From Sialis fuliginosa (Eukaryota; Arthropoda; Insecta; Megaloptera; Sialidae): DNA of 64,000 nucleotides. This document shows, in pieces, positions 1 through 12,000 of the stretch (within the stretch, counting starts at the first letter, position 1; every line of letters begins with the position of its first letter). The notes beneath the pieces were generated by a model. That model made no database searches. It was not told where the DNA came from and saw only the letters and a list, made by a program, of their open reading frames with translations. The position numbers were made by a program, and so were the translations under genes. The stretch lies in contig OY540813.1 of assembly GCA_961205875.1 (NCBI GenBank), positions 6,791,001 to 6,855,000 of the forward strand, given 5' to 3'.

Positions 1-1281
1 TATTTTTCTGAGAAAAAACATCTATATACATGATATTTTTTTATGCGGTCTTTCAATAGGTACACACATTTTTTTGTTTAATAAATCTAAATCTGCATTA
101 AAAAATCTGAAAAAATTATGTAAGCTTCATTGGATTAAAATGAACATTTTTTGTCTCATAAACTTTTTTTTAAAATCAATTGTTTTGAAGATAAAAAATA
201 TTTATACTTTAAAAATAGCGAAAAATTCGTATATTTGTGATTTTTTTTCTCGGAAACTAATTGTTCAATCAAAATAAATCAAAAACAAAAAGAATCAGCC
301 AACTTTGAACTATAACTATATTTTTTTTCATTTTGATCATTACTGTAATTAAATGTAAAAACTTCATTAGAGCCGAACTCACTCTTTGCGCCGTAAATCG
401 ATACCATGGCTGGCTACAACATTCATTTAATAATAATTGAAATATTTAAATACTGGGATGAATGCATCAATAAAAACACTTTAGAATATTTTTATTGCAC
501 ATTTATTTGTCACGATTATTTTCTTTATTATAATATTATACTTATCAGAACATCTACAAAAAATATTTCTGTTCTTGTTGCGGAAAATTTCCTTGTACAG
601 CTAAAACATGCTCTTGTTTGGATTTAGATTTAAAATGTTGTTCAGTTTGTAGATGTTTTGATAAGTGTAACAATAAAGAAAATAATTGTAACAAATAAAT
701 GTGCAATAAAAATATTCTAAAGTGTTTTTATTGAAACTTTCATCCCAGTATTTAAATATTTCAATTATTAAACGAAAATTGTAGCCAGCCATGGTATCGA
801 TTTACGGCGCAAGGAGTGAGTTCGGCTCTAATGAAGTTTTTACATTTAATTACAGTAATAATCAAAATGAAAAAAAATCTAATTATAGTTTAAAGTTGGC
901 TGATTCTTTTTGTTTATGTTTTATTCTGATTGAACAATTAGTTACCGAGAAAAAAATTCACAAATATACGAATTTTTCGCTATTTTTAAAGTTAAAATAT
1001 TTTTTATCTTCAAAACTATAGCTTTAAAAAAAAAGTTTATGAGACAAAAAATGTTTATTTTAATCCAATGAAGCTTACATAATTTTTTCAGATTTTTTAA
1101 TGCAGATTTAGATTTATTAAAGAAAAAAATGTGTGTACCTATTGAAGGACCGCATAAAAAAATATCATGTATATAGATGTTTTTTCTCAGAAAAATATAA
1201 AGAATTTAATAAAATCATTTTTAGCCACTAGAACGTCGATTGGTTGGTTAGTGTACTCGAAATAGCTGTAATCCGCTCGCC
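1..1281. repeat. Near-palindrome (foldback) in copy 1
   Basis: The first ~560 bases recur as reverse complement at about 645-1200; the centre is near 600. Both CCATGG-containing segments (404-409 and 788-793) pair with each other. The inner end reads ...TAATCCGCTCGCC at 1281; the outer end is cut off. The unpaired loop is about 90 bp (roughly 560-648). If single-stranded it could form a very long hairpin. Confidence 0.85.
534..698 (+). other. Cysteine-rich open frame across the palindrome loop (copy 1)
   Basis: The frame opens after a TAA at 531 and closes at the TAA 696-698. From 570 on it has twelve cysteines in forty residues with spacing C-x-C-C-x4-C-x4-C-x-C-x6-C-C-x2-C-x-C-x3-C-x6-C. 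The stretch CSCLDLDLKCCSVCRC resembles zinc-binding CXC clusters known from tesmin-type proteins and from some transposase tails. There is no start codon in the frame, so if real it is the 3' end of a spliced or truncated gene. It may be a relic of a transposase C-terminus. The loop is identical in copy 2. Confidence 0.35.
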
Positions 1282-2031
1282 CTATTATACGAAATGGTAT
1301 TTTCAGTACTGACCAACATCAAAACAAAGCCGCGCTCACTCATCACATTAAATTTAATTTAAAATATTTTAAGTAAACTCAATTAGTTAGTTAAGTTAAT
1401 GTCGAAAAATATACAAATAATATTTTGTTCAAAGATGTACTCGAGATAAGTTATTAACTTGTTATTAATTATTATTGATATTAAATTTCGCTATTAATCA
1501 CAATTATGAGTGATTCAATTCAAAAAGTTTGAGAAATACTGGTATAGAACATAGTTTCATGTGAACGCGCTGGCGGAAGGGGTAAATTTTGTTACATTTT
1601 ATTTTCTCACGATGCTAAGCTACTGCGTATGAGCAATAATACGATTTTTGAACAGTCGTTATTAAAAATTTGTTGTGTAAAGATTGATGCTGCTACAAGT
1701 GATTTTTTATAATTCTGTTGTTTAATCCAATAATTGTTTTTAACGTTTATTGAATATATATCTGTTATAATTCAGGTAACTTTTTCACCTACTTACATCT
1801 TTAAGCTGTAGCCATTTGTCTAAACAAATGATTTTTATTTTTGGAGTTAAAATTTTAAGGCAAAAGAAATATTTTCTTGTTTCAAATAATTTTTTTCCAA
1901 AACTAAGATTTTAATATTTGAAATGTGTAATCAAATTTTGATAAGTGTTTTAAAATTTCACGACAAATAAGTATAACTTCTAATGCGTGTACATAAGTAC
2001 ACATACCCACTTTTTGTTTTGTTTTTTATAG

Positions 2032-3432
2032 ACATGGATCATAAATATCGTCTTATATTATATTATATTATATATACATGGCTTCATTTTGAAGAAGATT
2101 CTGATAAGATATATTGCAAATATATGCCAGGCCTGCTTGATGATCCAAATGTATGCGAAGAACTGCAAGAAATGGTGAAAAATTTAGAACCACCCAAATC
2201 TACATAGCCAACATTTCTAGTGGATATTCGCGGAAGTGCTCGTAAGTAATGATATGTTATTTTAAAATAAATTCTTTACCACAATATTAATTTTTTTACA
2301 TTTTATTAATTTTTTATGAGCAAAATAATATTTTGACATATTATTAATCAATTTTTTAGATACTTATAAAGAAGCTGAAAATAAAATCGTTGAGTTAGAA
2401 ACAAAACCATATGTATACTCGACAGCAAATGAAGAATCTGCAAAAAAAAGCAGATACTGATAAGAAGGCTCTGAAGCGCAAATTTGTTGCAAAGAATAAA
2501 GAGCTCATTAACAAACAATTTAGTCAAGCAGCATTGAAATGGACAGACGATCTTGGTATAAAAATTCGTAAGTAGTTTTAATTTTTTTTGGTAAAATTTT
2601 TTGTTATAAATATGCAACAAATATATTTTTTTTAATGTTAGATTCATCTAATCCTAAAAGTCAACACACAAAAAGAAAAAAATTGAATTCTAAATCGATT
2701 TCAATCCCAAGTTGTCACCCATCTGATGACACTGACATTAAGTCAACTTCAACGGAATTTTCCAGTGATGAAGACAACACTAACGGATTAGATCCAAACA
2801 ATATATTAAATCCAAAAAGGATTGTAAAAAAAAAAGCTGAAGAAAAACTCGAGACCAGTGCAAATCAACCAATGACAATAGGTAAAAACATACATCGTTT
2901 TTTTTTTCTTTAATGTGTATTGGAAACGTGATTTTTTTTGTTACAGAAGATCTGCATCAATTCATATCGAGCTGTTTTGTAAGCATCGGCAAACGTTTGT
3001 CAAATTTAGGAAGTCAATTAACCAATTATTCAACCAGATTACAAAGCCTTGAAAATGTCATTGAAAAACTTCATAATTCAACAAGCATTTTGAGTGACGA
3101 AATCAGTAACTCTGAGAGTGAATTTGACATGATTCTTCCACTACAAAATGAAGAAAGTTTTATTAAATTTAATGATAAAATTAAAAATGATGTTGATTTT
3201 AAAAAAAAATTGGTAAGTAATCACAAATAAAATTATTATTTTTTTATATAAGCCCTATTTTATATAATTCGTTTATAAGACATGAATAATAATTTTCTTT
3301 TTTTAGATTTACAAATTGTTATGCTAAATAAACAAGACAGTAGATATAACCAAGAATATTGGAAAGATACTCCGTGCCTACATTACTCGTGATTTGGCAA
3401 TTAATTATGTGGCAATCAAAACGTCAGAATAA
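2032..3432 (+). pseudogene. Broken DUF4806-like gene, copy 1
   Basis: Five exon-like blocks with good splice sites can be read: 2032-2241, 2360-2567, 2642-2881, 2947-3212 and 3307-3432; phases match at the three junctions downstream of block one. The third block is polar and Lys/Ser/Asp-rich. The fourth holds a short coiled-coil-like stretch and then ILPLQNEESFIKFNDKI...DFKKKL, and the last has ITKNIGKILRAYITRDLA; together these look like the C-terminal DUF4806 domain common in multicopy insect genes. Three lesions break it: TAG at 2205-2207, one extra A in an A-run near 2440 that shifts the frame, and TAA at 3325-3327. Function of the family is unknown to me. The DUF4806 assignment is from motif memory, not a search. 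Confidence 0.6.
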
Positions 3433-3639
3433 TCTTCAAAAAAAATTTAAAATTTGTGTTAGCATTAAATTATGTTATTATTTTCATAATATAAATTATT
3501 GATAACACTGTTATAATTAATGACATATGTTTAATTGTTAATTAAATAATTAATAAATTAATATTTAATAAATATTTTATATTTAACACTAAAATACGCT
3601 GTTGTAGCATTCATTGATTTAACAATTTTTTTCAGTAAA

Positions 3640-4474
3640 ATTACAGTCTGATATTGAAATAAAGCTATGCAAGTTATATCCCGATGCATAGTAATATTGC
3701 AACGAGCGGTTTGTATTTTTTTCAAATTGACTTGATGTAAGTTGGGTAGTAAAAATTCAATACTGCAACAAATAGTTTGTAATTTTTCGAAACTAAATTG
3801 GTATTAGTTGGGTTGAAAAATTACGATATATGGTTGTAAAATTACTAAATGTATTTAATCTAATTTGTTTAGTAAAATTCCGACTATTGTATTGTAATAT
3901 TACTAAACAATTTTTTAATAAAGGTTAGTAATATTGCAACAAATAGTTTGTAATTTTTCTAAACTAAATTGGTATAAATTGTCTAGTATAATTACAATAA
4001 ATTTTTGTAAAATTACTAAAATTATTAGAAACATTTGGCTTAGTAAAATTACGAATAATGTACAGTAATATTACTAAACATAAGTCTAGTAAATGATTAG
4101 TAATTTTGCGACAGATGATTTGTAATAGTTTAAAATTGAGTTGTGATAAATTGTATAGTAAATTTACAAAACTGTGTTCCATAATTCCGAAAATTGTGGT
4201 GCGTAAAAACTTCCTACACATTTTTGTAAAATTACTAAAATTATTAGAAACATTTGGCTTAGTAAAATTACGAATAATGTACAGTAATATTACTAAACAT
4301 AAGTCTAGTAAATGATTAGTAATTTTGCGACAGATGATTTGTAATAGTTTAAAATTGAGTTGTGATAAATTGTATAGTAAATTTACAAAACTGTGTTCCA
4401 TAATTCCGAAAATTGTGGTGCGTAAAAACTTCCTACACATTTTTGTAAAATTACTAAAAAAATTTTTGACAGTG
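3640..4474. repeat. Subterminal tandem repeats of copy 1
   Basis: Short motifs of the type TTGTAAAATTACTAAA recur throughout. The last part is a clean tandem duplication with a period of 210 bp (about 4007-4216 and 4217-4426). Because 210 is a multiple of three, long repetitive open frames appear on both strands; these are not genes. Similar subterminal arrays bind transposase in CACTA-type elements; whether that holds here is inference. Confidence 0.8.
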
Positions 4475-5175
4475 TAATGTTGTAACAGAAATCCCAGCAT
4501 CTATTCTGGTAACTTTCCTTACGAAAAAAATATTTCACCAACGTTCTTGTAGCTCACACGTTCTTCTCACATGGATCTGCATGTGTGTGGTTATATACAT
4601 ACAACTTGTTTGATTGTGAATGACCGAAATTAGATAACTCTAAAATACAATTATGGTTTAAAACTTTGGAATATGTACATCGCGTTAACGATTAATTTCA
4701 TAGGCGAGATAAAACTTACCCTTAAAATATGCATCGTCGAGGTACCTACTGCCAAAGTTTGATAACTATCTAAAACAAATTATAGAATAATAAAAAATAG
4801 AATAAAAAAGTTAATAAGCATCTGAGCTACTTTTTAAATTTAAATTATTTTGTGAGCTACACATATGTATATCTAACATGGGCCTCCACAAAGGGGGGCA
4901 AACGGGCCATTCCAAACCCCCTGGCTTGTAATCGAACGTATTGTAACACTTTTCAAGTTTGTACAAGGAATATTTTTTTTGTCATTGATAAGCTAACGTA
5001 ATCTTTTTTGAGAAAATTTCGATTCTATCCAGTTGTTCAAAAGTTACACGTATGACAAGGATTCATGGGACAGACATACATTCATATGTATGTTTTGATC
5101 TGAAACGGAAAGTTCAAATGAAAATTATGAAGAATTTTGATATAATGAAGAATCAAAGAATTATATTATACAAGT

Positions 5176-5340
5176 CTTGAGGCTTCTGCGGTGATCTTGA
5201 TATGGATCTTGGCTTCTGGGTGTAAGCCGCGTCAATTTGTGTTATCGGCCAACGTTTCGTTAGAAAAGCTCTAAAGATGTCCGAACGAAACGTCGGCCGA
5301 TAACACGGCCAAATCGATGCAACTTACACCCAGAAGCTAC
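5176..5340. repeat. Dispersed repeat with a cruciform hairpin
   Basis: It begins with GAGGCTTCTGCGGTGATCTT and GGCTTCTGGGTGTAAG, then forms a stem: 5211-5261 pairs with 5284-5337, including GTTATCGGCC...AACGTTTCGTT against AACGAAACGTCGGCCGATAAC. The lead motif recurs at 25150-25195 and 28186-28236, so it is a dispersed family. The hairpin part occurs only here. Confidence 0.7.
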
Positions 5341-5870
5341 TAAAATCACAATAAATAAACACATAATCGTAGAAATAGGTTCACAAGTCAACATTATTAA
5401 GAATACACGTGTAAAATGTACATGATACAACAGATATACTGTAAAGAGACGGATGAAGTGACCCACATTGAGTCCAACTCGGGTTGACGAAAGTCATTGA
5501 CTTTTGCTGGAATCACAACACGACCGCCGATTATGGAGAGGTTTCCTGTCTAGTTTTTTAATCAGGAAATGCTCTACGAAATATGCGTGAGTGCCCCTTG
5601 TTGTTTTTGCCTAAAGTAATTCTTAATTACTGTCCGTTAGATCTAGACTGCGTTAGGGTCGTAATAACGTGTTCTATGTGAAATTTTTCTATATAAGAAA
5701 ATGTATATTTGTAAACAATACATAATGCTCAGTTTTTCTGATTATTGTTATAAATATGTCTGGAAATAATTAATGTATATTTTTTATGAAAAATACAGTT
5801 TTAGTTTTTCTTTCGTATGATTTTCATAAAAGTTATCTGAAGGAAACAATATAGGTATACTTGTTATTAA

Positions 5871-5950
5871 TGGGGCTGCACACGAGACAAGATGAAACGA
5901 GAGTCAGATAAGTCTCGTTTCGTTTGGTTTCGGTCTCAAATTTTACACGT
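5871..5950 (+). repeat. Dispersed repeat, copy A
   Basis: It shares GGGCTGCAC..., GAGAGTYAGATAAGTC and CGGTCTCRAATTTTAC, in that order, with 13296-13372. Both are in the same orientation, 7.4 kb apart. Family unknown. Confidence 0.5.
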
Positions 5951-7024
5951 AAATCTCTCTCTGGCGAACAGCCTGTATATTTATAGTCATTTTTTTAAAT
6001 TTATCTCCAATAAATATCTCTCAAAAACGTTCCCTAGGTTGATTTACTTTGACCCTATCTTATACAAAAACCATTTATGGATATAAATGATACCTACATA
6101 CCTCTATTATTACAATTTTTATGTATTAAAGTAAATGAAAATTTAGGAAACTAACAATTACATGAACAATAAAATAGCAAAAATAACCACTTGTATATAG
6201 AGTTTCCAACAAAATTGTATAAAAATATCCAATGAACCTAAAACCCACAATTTGGCAAAAAGATATCAATGATCCGTACAAAATCCAGGCAAAAAAACTT
6301 CAACTATTGTTGTAGGTTCTGTTTCAAATTACTTCTACTTCAATACAAAAGACCTGCCACTTTTGTAAAAAGATCTTTCCATTTCTTTTCTTAAATATGC
6401 ATTCATATCAGTTTCTCTTTTTAACATTTATAATGGTTAGCATTTTTTACATTCAATGCCTTTTTCAGTTGAATGTATGAATTTGATATTTTTTAAGTCT
6501 TTTGTAAAAATTATTTTTATTGGTTATAATCCTTAAAAAAAATTGCAAGTGTACATGATGATACTCTCGATTTTGTAAACGGACATCCTGTTTTTTATTA
6601 AATAATAATTTCACATGTGAAAAAATAAAATGTTACAGATATCTAATATAAAAGCAATATCCTTTTTCTTGTTTTTTTTTAGGTTAACATAAAAAGTATA
6701 CAGTTAAATTATTTGCATAATTTTTGCATTTAATGTAAAAATTTTATTTACAAAATTTGAATAAATTAAAAATATAAAAAATTGTATCACCTACATATTA
6801 TTTTATGTTACTCTTATAAAATTATTAATGAATTTTTTATGTTAATTAACAATTATTTTCTATGATTTCATTTAGATTTCGACATTGAAATTATCATACA
6901 AATTTATTGAACAATTTTTTTTCATAAATGTGTCATTTTACCTAATGATTATTTATGTTTATTACACATTTTTAGGTTCGTTGCGGCAATTTTAATTAGA
7001 AAATTTTAAAAACATTTTGAACAT

Positions 7025-7333
7025 TCCTGAGAAAAAATTTTAGATCTGAAGTGCATTTTCAGACAAAATCATATTTGTTCATTGGTTTTTTTATCTGTGG
7101 AGACCTACAAAGACCTACAACGATTTACAAAGATCTACAACAATTTACAAAGAAAATTCATAAATTTTCAACGTTTGAATCTCTATCACAAACTATAATG
7201 ATCTTTGAAGGTCGTTGTTGATCTTTTCAGGCCTCCACAGACCAAAAACCAGTGCAAAAATATAATTTTTTCTCAAAATGCAGATCTATCCCAGATCTAA
7301 TTTGATCAATTCAGATCTAAAATTTGTTCCCGG
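7025..7333. repeat. Imperfect palindromic (MITE-like) element
   Basis: The left edge GAGAAAAAATTTTAGATCTGAA and right edge TTCAGATCTAAAATTTGTTC are inverted copies. Inward, CTGTGGAGACCTACAAAG pairs with CTTTGAAGG...GGCCTCCACAG. Total length is about 310 bp. No target duplication is clear, so it is called by its inverted symmetry only. Confidence 0.55.
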
Positions 7334-8919
7334 TTTGTAATATTTTGTACATTTTTGTGTGTTCTTTTGATGGCAAAATAAGTATATGTGGCAAAAGGCA
7401 AATTAAAATATACATGAACGCTTTTTGTAATTAAAACCATACTGATACAAAATCTGATTTTAGTACCATTGTTTACTTCAAATCAGGATAGTATAAAAAT
7501 TTGTTTTTGATTTAAATAACTAATTCAAATTATTCGACTTTTTTATAGAATGTTTTATTTATTTGTTCAAAATAAAATACAATATTGCTGGCATAAAATA
7601 CGCATTATATAAAATAAAAAAAAACTGGTTTATATTTTACGAAACCCAAAAATATTTTACTACTACTAATTTTTTTATATTCTTATTAACATCAATTGAA
7701 AATAATCTCATAAATTAACACAAATTAAAAATATGTTGATCATTTATTTGCTAGAAATATTTTTCTTTTAATTTTTAATAAGTATTCCGTTTATTTTTTA
7801 TTGAATCAACTTATTTAAATGCATACAAATCTGTGTCAAATACATGTTTCACTTGAAAAATTTAACTATGCAGTTATTATTAATATTCACAAAAATTTGA
7901 CACACACCTTTCATAATACCCATAACGTTCGTAGGTGTCTTATGTTTTGGTGTCACATATTACGCATTCAACTGTTAATGTTTTTTATGAAAATTAAAAT
8001 AGTGCCTTCCGTGTCTGGAATACGGAAACATAACTGACCTGCACCAACACTTTCTGTTTCACATGCATGTCCGAAGCCAGGCCTCCCTAATTCTGAAAAC
8101 TCAAGGCCTCCTTTGTACGGTGACGATACCTGAGGACGAATCATCAACATTTCTTAGTTTGGGGAACAGATTCAGCTATATCCGTATCGCAATGATTTTA
8201 AAATGAACATTTATTTATAAATTGTTATAGTGCTTGGCTACATTTTTTATTCTTTCACAGAAGTATATATAAACTTACTATGAACATAGACTACAAAAGT
8301 ATATGCAAACGTAAATTATATGAAACAAGTGGGTAAGTATCATATACTATTATTCTGGTATAATTAATAAAAAGAAAATTAAATAAAAAAACAACTATTG
8401 ATTATGGTAGAAAATCAATCTAACTACAGAGTTAAAACAAAGAACTATAGAAGGACATAGAAAACACTCGTATATGTACTCCATAATCTATGTTTATAAA
8501 ACTGTGGTTGGTGCGTACAAAAGGTCAAGTATCGATTTCTTTATATCATACGAATGATATTGATTTTTGATCGTGCATAAATGAAACCATAAATAGAACT
8601 TGTCATAAATAATTACTGAATAGGAAATACCAGCAAAAAGGAATAATAATTACAGATATGCAGTTACCACATCTTCCACTTTTTAAATGATATAGTATTT
8701 GTTTAAATTCTGCCAGATAATTTGAGCCAATACTTACTAAAATCTAGCATATAGCTAGCGCCATCTTAGAGTTAAAAAAAAAATAATGGATCTATATTAT
8801 AAGAAATTGAATGCTCTACAAAAAAGATTCTATAAAATTTTCACGTAACATGTTTCGTTTTTGAGATATCTCGAAAAATAAATATTTTGAGATGTCACCC
8901 TTCTCCCTGGCCTAACTAA

Positions 8920-9030
8920 GCCAGATCCAACCATCCGACCAAGTTTCATTAGTATCGGTTCAGTGGTTCATGAGTTATGCGTATGACAGACAGACATACA
9001 GACACGGAACGAAAAGTGTTTGTCTTGACC
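8920..9030 (+). repeat. Dispersed repeat tail (CAAGTTTCATTAGTATCGGTT...ACAGACAGACATACAG type)
   Basis: The pattern of a translated-looking phrase, TCGGTTCAGTGGTTCATGAG, followed by CAGACAGACATACAG is a very common retroposon-tail motif in insect genomes. Related tails are seen at 5030-5100, 15677-15770, 16141-16235 and 23735-23893. The source element cannot be named from this remnant. Confidence 0.5.
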
Positions 9031-12000
9031 TGAAAAAATTTTGAAATCAGAGAACAATTATTTTGTCAAAGCCTATTTTTAATGCCCCACATATATCTAG
9101 ACCTGAAAAAAAATGTATATTTATGTTTGGGGATCATAACTATATATTTAGTTAAAATTTCAAGTTTCGAAATATTTTATTTTGATGGTCGTACGACAAA
9201 AAAAGGTTCTGATCTTATTGTTAGATTTATGGAACCCTAAATTAAGTATTGCAATTGATGTAGCATCAAATGCATAAACAAAGAAATATATCTGTATGTC
9301 TTGTACCCCTTCTGAAGATTGTTTAAATATTTTATTTCACTTGTATTTATTATTTTAAATCCCACAAACAAATTGCATGTCCACAATACAATCACAGTTG
9401 ATTTAAGAAATACAGAACCTGTAATCTCAAACATAAATATTTACACGAACGATAATCTTATTGTGAATCCGGGCCAAACAAACATAAGATCTACCTGATT
9501 GTGTTCAGCCTGGCGTGGAGAATGCGGTCCCTGTTTAACCCTTGCTTTAGAATTTCGTTCCACGACACAACAATGCGTGTTTTATTAACCTTAACCTAGA
9601 CGGTGGCCGAAAACAACAAGTTGTAAAAGTGAAGTCGGAAATTTGTATTTTTATATCTTTACGGTCATAAGTCGAAAGGGTTGAATTTCACAATGGACAA
9701 TAACTTTTGCTTTTTAAGAATTTCTCGTTTATGCTTATATTTTTACTAGCGTGAAGAAATTTTCTTAGGCCATAATATCGGTATGGTATTGTTTATGCCT
9801 TTTTAAACGTATTGAATTATTTGGAATTTTTAATGGATAAGTAGTTTCATGGCGAATTATAATTGCTAAAGTCATAACATTAATTTAAAAATAATTGAAT
9901 TTCATAATCAATGCTATTAGTTAATCACATATAACTTTCACCCCCTGCTTAAAAGTTATTTCAATTTTAATAACGTAAGGCTTTGGGAGAACGGAAAGTA
10001 CAAAGCGTAAGTTTTTTTTAAATTAATTATTTTAAAATACGTGAATTGAAACTTGTTGAAGTTGAATCTGCTTTATCGTTTTTCATGAAAAAATCTAGGA
10101 TCCCTTATAGTTTTGCTCTGTCCGTCTGTCTATAACTAAATAAACACTTTTTTCAGTGGTCCCTCCGAAAGGGGTAGAACAAGTCACAAAATACAAAGAA
10201 CATAAATTTTATAGCGATTAAGATGAAATTTGGTATACGGATTGATAACCCAAAAACAGAAATGATGAGACAACAAAATTAGAAGAATTTCGACTTTGCT
10301 ACTGAAACACGTGTAAGTCTAAATCTCTTACATTTTTCATATATTTAAAGATTTGTATTAACACAACCATATTTTTTGTCTGTTATTATAAAACGCTATT
10401 ATTGTCAACACAGAAATTGAAATATTAAATATAATTATCCAGGTTCTCACACATGATAAAACAAAAAAACATCCCCGTATTTTTCAACCACAGACTAATT
10501 TATTGCAACGAAAAATCGTAAAATTTCGTGCGAAATCCCGTGACGGTAGCAGATACACAGCCGGTAGTTTTTTTTCCTGTAATTTGAATATGTTAAACAA
10601 ACATTCATTAATAACGGAAGTAAAACAGAAACATCAGTGCCCTTGTTCTGTATTTGAGATTTTATTTCCGCCCTCCATTCTTCACCGACCACTCAACATC
10701 CTCTGCAGGTAGTCAGGATATACACACATGTATTTAAGGACGTTCACAAGTATTATCAAAACAGATAAATCCTATTTTGTGCGTGAAAGAAAATTAATAC
10801 AACATAACATTATAAATATAAGAAAACATAACACGCTACTTATTATTGTTACTATTGTGCTCCGTAAAATCAACGTATCATTCAGGTTTCAAAAAAATAT
10901 AAATTGTTTGTAATTAGAAAATTAACAAAACAGTGAGAGAGATGCTGTGGCGTTTGGGTTATATCTATCTCTTTTTCTAAGAAGAATGAAATAGTTACTC
11001 CCGTTTAAATAAGGACAAGTATATCCCAAACCAATTTCTATCTCTTTCTTTTGACACACTTCTGTTTTCGAGTCAGATGCGCGGTCCATGCTCTATGTCT
11101 ATTGTCACCATCAAGTTTTAGTATCAGTTTCGTATAATTAACTAGGTTGTTTGTCATGTATCCATAAACTTTCCTAATCTAAGGTTAAAATCTTTAGCAA
11201 AGTTAAGAAAGAACTAATTTATACAGAAAATGTAATTAGGTAATTGTAGGTAGTTTAAATGTTATCAAAAATATGATAGCACATTGTATTTTATATTTAT
11301 GATATTATTATATTATACTTAATTTTTCTCACTATTACTTTCGGAGAATTATTTTTATGATTTTTTTTTAAATTTATTAAATGAAGATTTTTTATAAAAG
11401 AATTTTTTGTAACCCAAGCACTAAAAACTTATTTTTTTAATTTTTATAACAGGTTTAGTACTGTTCTACTATTTACTATATTTATGGCAAATCTCAGCTT
11501 TTTAGGTTAAACGGTTCATTAGTTAGAAGGCTGTGACTGACAGTGTTGATTCCTTGTGTTCCTTTTTCCAATTTCGATTCGGAACACTAAAAATGAACAA
11601 ATTACCGAATGTTTGAATGTATCTGAAAAAGTATTGATTTATCTATGTTTCGTAGTTCAATTCTACACCCAGTATGTATTATTAAATGCTCTCATTTTCA
11701 AATATATTTATAAAATAATTCTTTATTAATAGTAGAAATTATATGTAATAGAAAAATAATATACTGTAATAAATACATTTTTTATTTTACAAAACTTGTG
11801 AGGTATAAAATGATTTACATTTTATTGACACACCTACTTTTAAATTAAATATTGAACGATTTTTTATTTTTGATATTATTTCAATAAACACAAATTCTGA
11901 AGAAAATCTACAAACATGGGCTACTATAACTGATCCTTACAATTATTATAAATAGTCAATACATTGTTTTACTTATATAAATTTTATCTAACGACCCAAA

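Larger units (their letters stand above)
1..1541. mobile_element. Nested hAT-type element in copy 1 (partial)
   Basis: The right terminus reads ...AAAAAGTTTGAGAAATACTG at 1541 and is followed by GTATAGAA (1542-1549), the reverse complement of the target duplication found in copy 2. The other terminus is beyond the window start. It contains the near-palindrome 1-1281. It occupies the same site as the hAT in copy 2, so the insertion is older than the duplication of the host element. Confidence 0.75.
1..4474 (+). mobile_element. Composite DNA transposon, copy 1 (left part lies outside the window)
   Basis: This is the inverted twin of the element at 16527-22819. Homology to copy 2 runs from position 1 to the terminal motif ending ...AATTTTTGACAGTG at 4474 and stops there exactly; the following bases (TAATGTTG...) are unrelated to the flank of copy 2. 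In order it holds a near-palindrome (1-1281), the rest of a hAT-type element (to 1541), spacer, a broken DUF4806-like gene (2032-3432) and subterminal repeats (about 3640-4474). About 1.9 kb of its other end must lie upstream. The CACTG-type ends and subterminal repeats recall CACTA/CMC elements, but no transposase is visible, so the superfamily is inferred. Confidence 0.75.

Noticed and set aside
74..1021. Several 60-76 codon frames in the palindrome arms
   Set aside because: They occur as mirror images in both arms, are AT-rich and have no motif; only the Cys-rich frame across the loop was kept for discussion.
3964..4500. 178-codon frame on the minus strand with a repeated 70-residue block (twin at 16411-17037 on plus)
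   Set aside because: It is produced by the 210-bp period of the subterminal repeats; low-complexity sequence, no start context and no domain.
8892..9010. TCTCCCTGGCCTAACTAAGC... as a possible exon
   Set aside because: The phrase belongs to the dispersed retroposon-tail family seen at several other places in the window.
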